Shown: piece by piece, positions 61,022-64,000 of the stretch | Position numbering within the stretch: the first letter of the stretch is position 1 | How the letters are laid out: every line of letters starts with the position of its first letter | Source: Allodiplogaster sudhausi | Taxonomy: Eukaryota > Nematoda > Chromadorea > Rhabditida > Diplogasteridae | Direction of reading: 5' to 3' | Assembly (NCBI GenBank): GCA_945643635.1 | Contig: CALZFC010000252.1 | Span: forward strand, 1,325,001 to 1,389,000 | Length of the DNA stretch: 64,000 nucleotides | Notes under the pieces: model-generated | What the model saw: the letters and a program-made list of their open reading frames with translations, nothing else | What the model was told of the DNA's origin: nothing | Database searches by the model: none | Made by a program: the position numbers and the translations under genes

Positions 61022-62898
61022 TTACCACTTGGGTTGATATGAGTATAAAGTGGTGTTGGGGATGAAGTGGCACCAGGACAGATCGAGTTGGTCCATTGCG
61101 ATGCTCATGGGGAGGAGCATAACGAAGAAGGCCACGAGGCCGAGCAGGGAAGACCAGAACACGAAGCGGAAGAAGCCGATGCGGCAGCAGAGTTGCCATT
61201 GCAGACAAGACACCCACAGCATGTTCAGCCAGAACATAGACACGTCTATGAAGCAGGTCACTCTGCAAGGGAAACACTCCTCCTTCTCTTTCATACCCAC
61301 TGCTCTTCTCTCAGAATATTACGCCTTTCGTGAGAAAGAAAGAAAAAACCTAAAGAAGAATAGCAGTTCCAGGTTATCGTAAGCATGCTGTCCTGTGCGA
61401 AGATATTTGAATTGAGCGGGAATGAAGGTTTTGCGAATGTTGCCAACGAGAATCGAGAAGGAAGTGATCATCCTAAGCAGCTGGAGAAGCAATTCAATCG
61501 CATCTGACACTCGTTTCCGTCTAAATATCAACATCTTCTGACATCAACTCTGCGATCAATTCAGTGATGGAAATCGAGAGAAAGAAAACCGAAAAAGAAC
61601 CTTTTTTCTTGCTCAGCAACAACTTTCAACTCGTCTTTAATTCGCTGACGAACTTTCTTCTTCAGTTCATTTCTGTCTCGCTTCTCCCTTTTCTTTCGAG
61701 TCTTCTCATCCGAAATGTCGAAAGTGTTGCGGAAGTTTGGTCTCAAGACATCTAACCCTGCAAACATCTCATTAAGCCAATGGTATTAAAGCATTCTTAT
61801 TCCAAACTGAAGAAGAACAAATGTACCAACTTTCTCTTAATGACATCGGGTACATTCTGCAGCCATCGACTGGTGTTGCTGGAGTCTGAACAGTCACTGT
61901 CCTCCGCTCCCTTGCGATTCACTTTACTGGCTAATAGCAAGGCTCCTTCTGCAAAACTTTGAATACCACACACCACAAACACAAACACAAACAACAACTG
62001 TGCGCCAATGTAAGACGTATCCACAACAGTTCAACAAATACGAAGCATATAACTATATTTAACAGAAGGAATTGGAGTGACAACATTAAACACAAACCTT
62101 CAGCAATGACTTCAGCTGCATTCTCTTGTCCCACCGAACTCTCGGCAACGAGAAGAACCGATTATGCATTAAAAGAACAAAACAATTAGAACAAACGAAC
62201 AGAACAAATGTCTTTATAATCAAATTGCTGACTTCCCGGTTGTTCCACCACTTATTGATGATAGAGGAAGTGTACCAGGCCGTCCATTGAATTCATCATC
62301 TTCTGAGGATGAAGATACTTGCTGACCAGACCGGCTGAACATGGTTAATCGTATTTACATGTTAGCTGACCAGACCGGCTGAACATGGTTAATCGTATTT
62401 ACATGTTAAACATATTAAAAAATGAACCTGAGTGCCCTGCGAGTCGCTCGTCTTGACAGTCTCTCCTCCTTCTCTCTCCTTTCAGTAGATTCAATATGTT
62501 CCAAGGTACGTTCGGCTTTCGTTCCTCTGCCGTCATAAACTATCAGATAAATTTCCTAAGAGAGCGAGGAAGTCATGATATGGCCAAATGAAAAAAGGAC
62601 GGGTTGTTACTTTGTAAGGGAGAACAGGATACTTATAGAGGCGATGGCGTATAAGATTCGCCCAGACAAGCAGATAGTTCTCTCGTCTAAGCTGCGGGAA
62701 GAAGATGCAGAGGGTTAAGTGCATCCAGAACCACAGCAAATTATAGCTTTTCCAGAGCACGAAGTATATGCAATTTGTATAAATGGCCATGATCCAATTG
62801 AAGTGCGCCAGACAAGCCAGAAGAAATCGATAAACGAACCAGAACAGGAAGCAGCACCATTGCATACCCTTCAACACTGTTACAACTTCAGATTGCAT
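61022..62898 (-). CDS. Unidentified multi-pass membrane protein, multi-exon
   Basis: Minus-strand exons alternate hydrophobic and charged segments. The first (about 62898-62608) has several membrane helices (MQWCCFLFWFVYRFLLACLA, IMAIYTNCIYFVLW) and ends YPVLPYK before a GTAACA donor. The next (about 62561-62430) reads EIYLIVYDGRGTKAERTLEH and is very basic/acidic. The next, after a duplicated acceptor, starts SRSGQQVSSSSEDDEFNG. A segment about 61949-61830 has NRKGAEDSDCSD and RWLQNVPDVIKRK. A segment about 61750-61610 has LRPNFRNTFDISDEKTRKKR. The C-terminal exons hold LLLQLLRMITSFSILVG, then CFIDVSMFWLNMLWVS and FWSSLLGLVAFFVMLLP, with the stop at 61022-61024. I recognise no family. Phases of the middle exons could not all be reconciled by hand, so the start and internal junctions are tentative. 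Confidence 0.6.
62321..62408 (-). repeat. Exact 44-bp tandem duplication covering a 3' splice site
   Basis: Two identical 44-bp copies (62321-62364 and 62365-62408). On the minus strand each contains ACCATGTTCAG|CCGGTCTGG, so the acceptor and the first bases of an exon of the membrane-protein gene are present twice. Because 44 is not a multiple of 3, only one of the two acceptors can keep the frame, which favours the distal copy. Confidence 0.85.
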
Positions 62899-63344
62899 TG
62901 AAATAGATTACAACTTCATTATTCATTTTAAAAAAACACAAATTACCATATCAAAGACAAAATATTTGCAAATAAAAAAAAGAATCGCCGAACTTTTTTG
63001 GCTAGTTTCCAAGAACAAAATTCGTAAATAACACCATCAATCCCAGAGAAATATTAACGAAAAATTGGTTAAATCAGCGCAACGAGGGATAAATGTATCC
63101 TTTCAGTTACTCGAACACGTATTCGAAAAACTGTATTACATATAAACTTTCTAGAAGGCTAGAATAGTCATTTTCGTTGTCTTATTTCTAGAGTGTTACC
63201 AGAAAATATGCTGAGTGTTAGTGTCTTTTCACTTGGCGCCAGAGTCAAGTTTGAAAATATTTTTATTTAATTTTTATCTGATTCCTTAGTTTTGGGTGGA
63301 AAGTAGCTTTAATTGAATAGTTCATATTGAGTTTCTTTGCAGTA
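62899..63344. other. Divergent intergenic region
   Basis: AT-rich DNA between the minus-strand membrane-protein gene and the plus-strand zinc-finger gene. No ORF or defined promoter element is seen. It ends in the splice-acceptor-like GTTTCTTTGCAG at 63331-63342. Confidence 0.45.
63331..63344 (+). promoter_or_regulatory. Candidate splice acceptor 2 nt before the start of the zinc-finger gene
   Basis: GTTTCTTTGCAG ends at 63342 and the ATG begins at 63345. The strong pyrimidine tract makes this a convincing 3' splice site, used either in cis (5' UTR intron) or by spliced-leader trans-splicing. Confidence 0.55.
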
Positions 63345-64000
63345 ATGAGCTTGGACAACAAGGAAACAGAAGACGAAGTCAAAGCTTCAAGCAGTAATGG
63401 TAAGTTCGTTATATTTTTTTCACTTACAATTTAGTCGTGATTCTTTGGAATAATAGCAGTTGCCATCTCGGCGCTATACTAGTTGGGGGGATTTTTTGTC
63501 ATTCGAAACCAAATTTCGCAAAAAAAAAATTCCCTTAGTGTTTATCTGCTCTTTGGTTTAGTTATCTGGTTTCATCGTGTTCGGACAGAGCAAACGAACA
63601 AAGGTATGTGTGCTGTCATGCTTCTAACTGCAGCATTTTTTTTTCGCCATGTAGAAAATTGCTTCAGGCGTGCACTGTTTTATCTGCGATAAGCCAGGCA
63701 CCGATAATTCGCAGTTAATAAAGTGTGGATACCAAAAGAAGATGAGAAAAGAAGAGCAGGGAGCTCCCTGCCCTATTCGCTTCCATCAGAAGTGCCTTCT
63801 CTCCTATAATTCTGCTGGATATGATTCTGAAATTGTCAAGGTGGGTTGATTATTCCTTAGAAAAAAAAACTTTATATATATATAATTTGATTGTTGTAAA
63901 TAGACCTATGACTAAACCATTGCAATTACAGGAGTTGTTCCATTCTGCTCAATTCGTGTGCCCTCTTCACTACTGTGACTGCTGTTACTTTGAACGCCGG
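63345..64000 (+). CDS. PHD-type zinc-finger protein, possibly NSD-like histone methyltransferase, 5' part only
   Basis: The start MSLDNKETEDEVKASSSN gives exon 1 (63345-63399). After a small, uncertain exon ending near 63604, exon 63668-63840 begins GVHCFICDKPGTDNSQ and ends in the donor AAG|GTGGGT. Exon 63932 onward runs to the window edge. The Cys/His pattern C-x2-C, C, C, H-x2-C (FHQKCL), then CPLHYCDCCYF, fits the PHD fingers that follow one another in NSD-family methyltransferases, where a CPLH/CPQH-x-C motif ends the finger. No SET domain is in view because the gene continues beyond 64000, so the NSD label is a guess from the finger alone. Such fingers bind histone tails in the nucleus. 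Confidence 0.5.

Noticed and set aside
61050..61382. Plus-strand ORFs of 88-110 codons opposite the membrane-protein gene
   Set aside because: The minus strand at the same place encodes clear hydrophobic helices, and the plus frames are charged complements of them.
1..64000. tRNA or rRNA genes
   Set aside because: I saw no cloverleaf-like A/B box arrangement or conserved rRNA sequence, but this was a reading by eye, not a covariance search.

Overview
This window is animal nuclear DNA: genes are split by many GT-AG introns, mostly short, and the proteins are typical of animals (a SEPT6-group septin, hamartin/TSC1, the mitochondrial helicase Twinkle, an aquaglyceroporin, a PHD-type zinc-finger protein). 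Several things point towards a nematode. The septin resembles the nematode UNC-61 type as I remember it. A tyrosine-recombinase retroelement with PAT-like split direct repeats is present. Three start codons sit 2 to 24 nt downstream of a 3' splice-site-like sequence, as expected for spliced-leader trans-splicing. TSC1 is missing from Caenorhabditis elegans, so its presence would favour an early-branching lineage. The taxonomic call is an inference from recalled family knowledge, not a search.

Layout. 93-3700 (minus): a compact mobile element with the repeat order A1 - gag-like ORF - B1A2 - tyrosine recombinase - B2. A 1-kb foldback element with 9-bp target duplications has inserted into B2, and the internal B1 copy preserves the empty site. 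4435-6429 (minus): a 10-exon septin of 425 aa whose exons join in frame. 7151-12303 (plus): a 22-exon hamartin (TSC1) gene of 1100 aa, also in frame throughout, divergent from the septin. 12710-19327 (plus): Twinkle, with an intact-looking zinc ribbon but a degraded TOPRIM site. 20.4-22.1 kb: unidentified exons. 23558-59564 (plus): a 301-aa aquaglyceroporin whose second intron (24544-58450, 33.9 kb) is almost entirely one minisatellite array. 61022-62898 (minus): an unidentified multi-pass membrane protein. 63345-64000 (plus): the 5' end of a PHD/NSD-like gene that runs off the window.

The strongest anomaly is the intronic array. It is built from 39-bp and 27-bp purine-rich units organised into nested duplications of about 0.9, 1.0, 2.2, 2.7 and 4.4 kb. 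It makes a roughly 36-kb gene out of a 906-bp coding sequence. All other genes here have introns mostly below 1 kb, and those often carry (CT)n tracts on the sense strand ahead of the acceptor. The genes form no obvious pathway together. Hamartin (TOR signalling), septin (cytoskeleton) and Twinkle (mtDNA replication) are simply neighbours.
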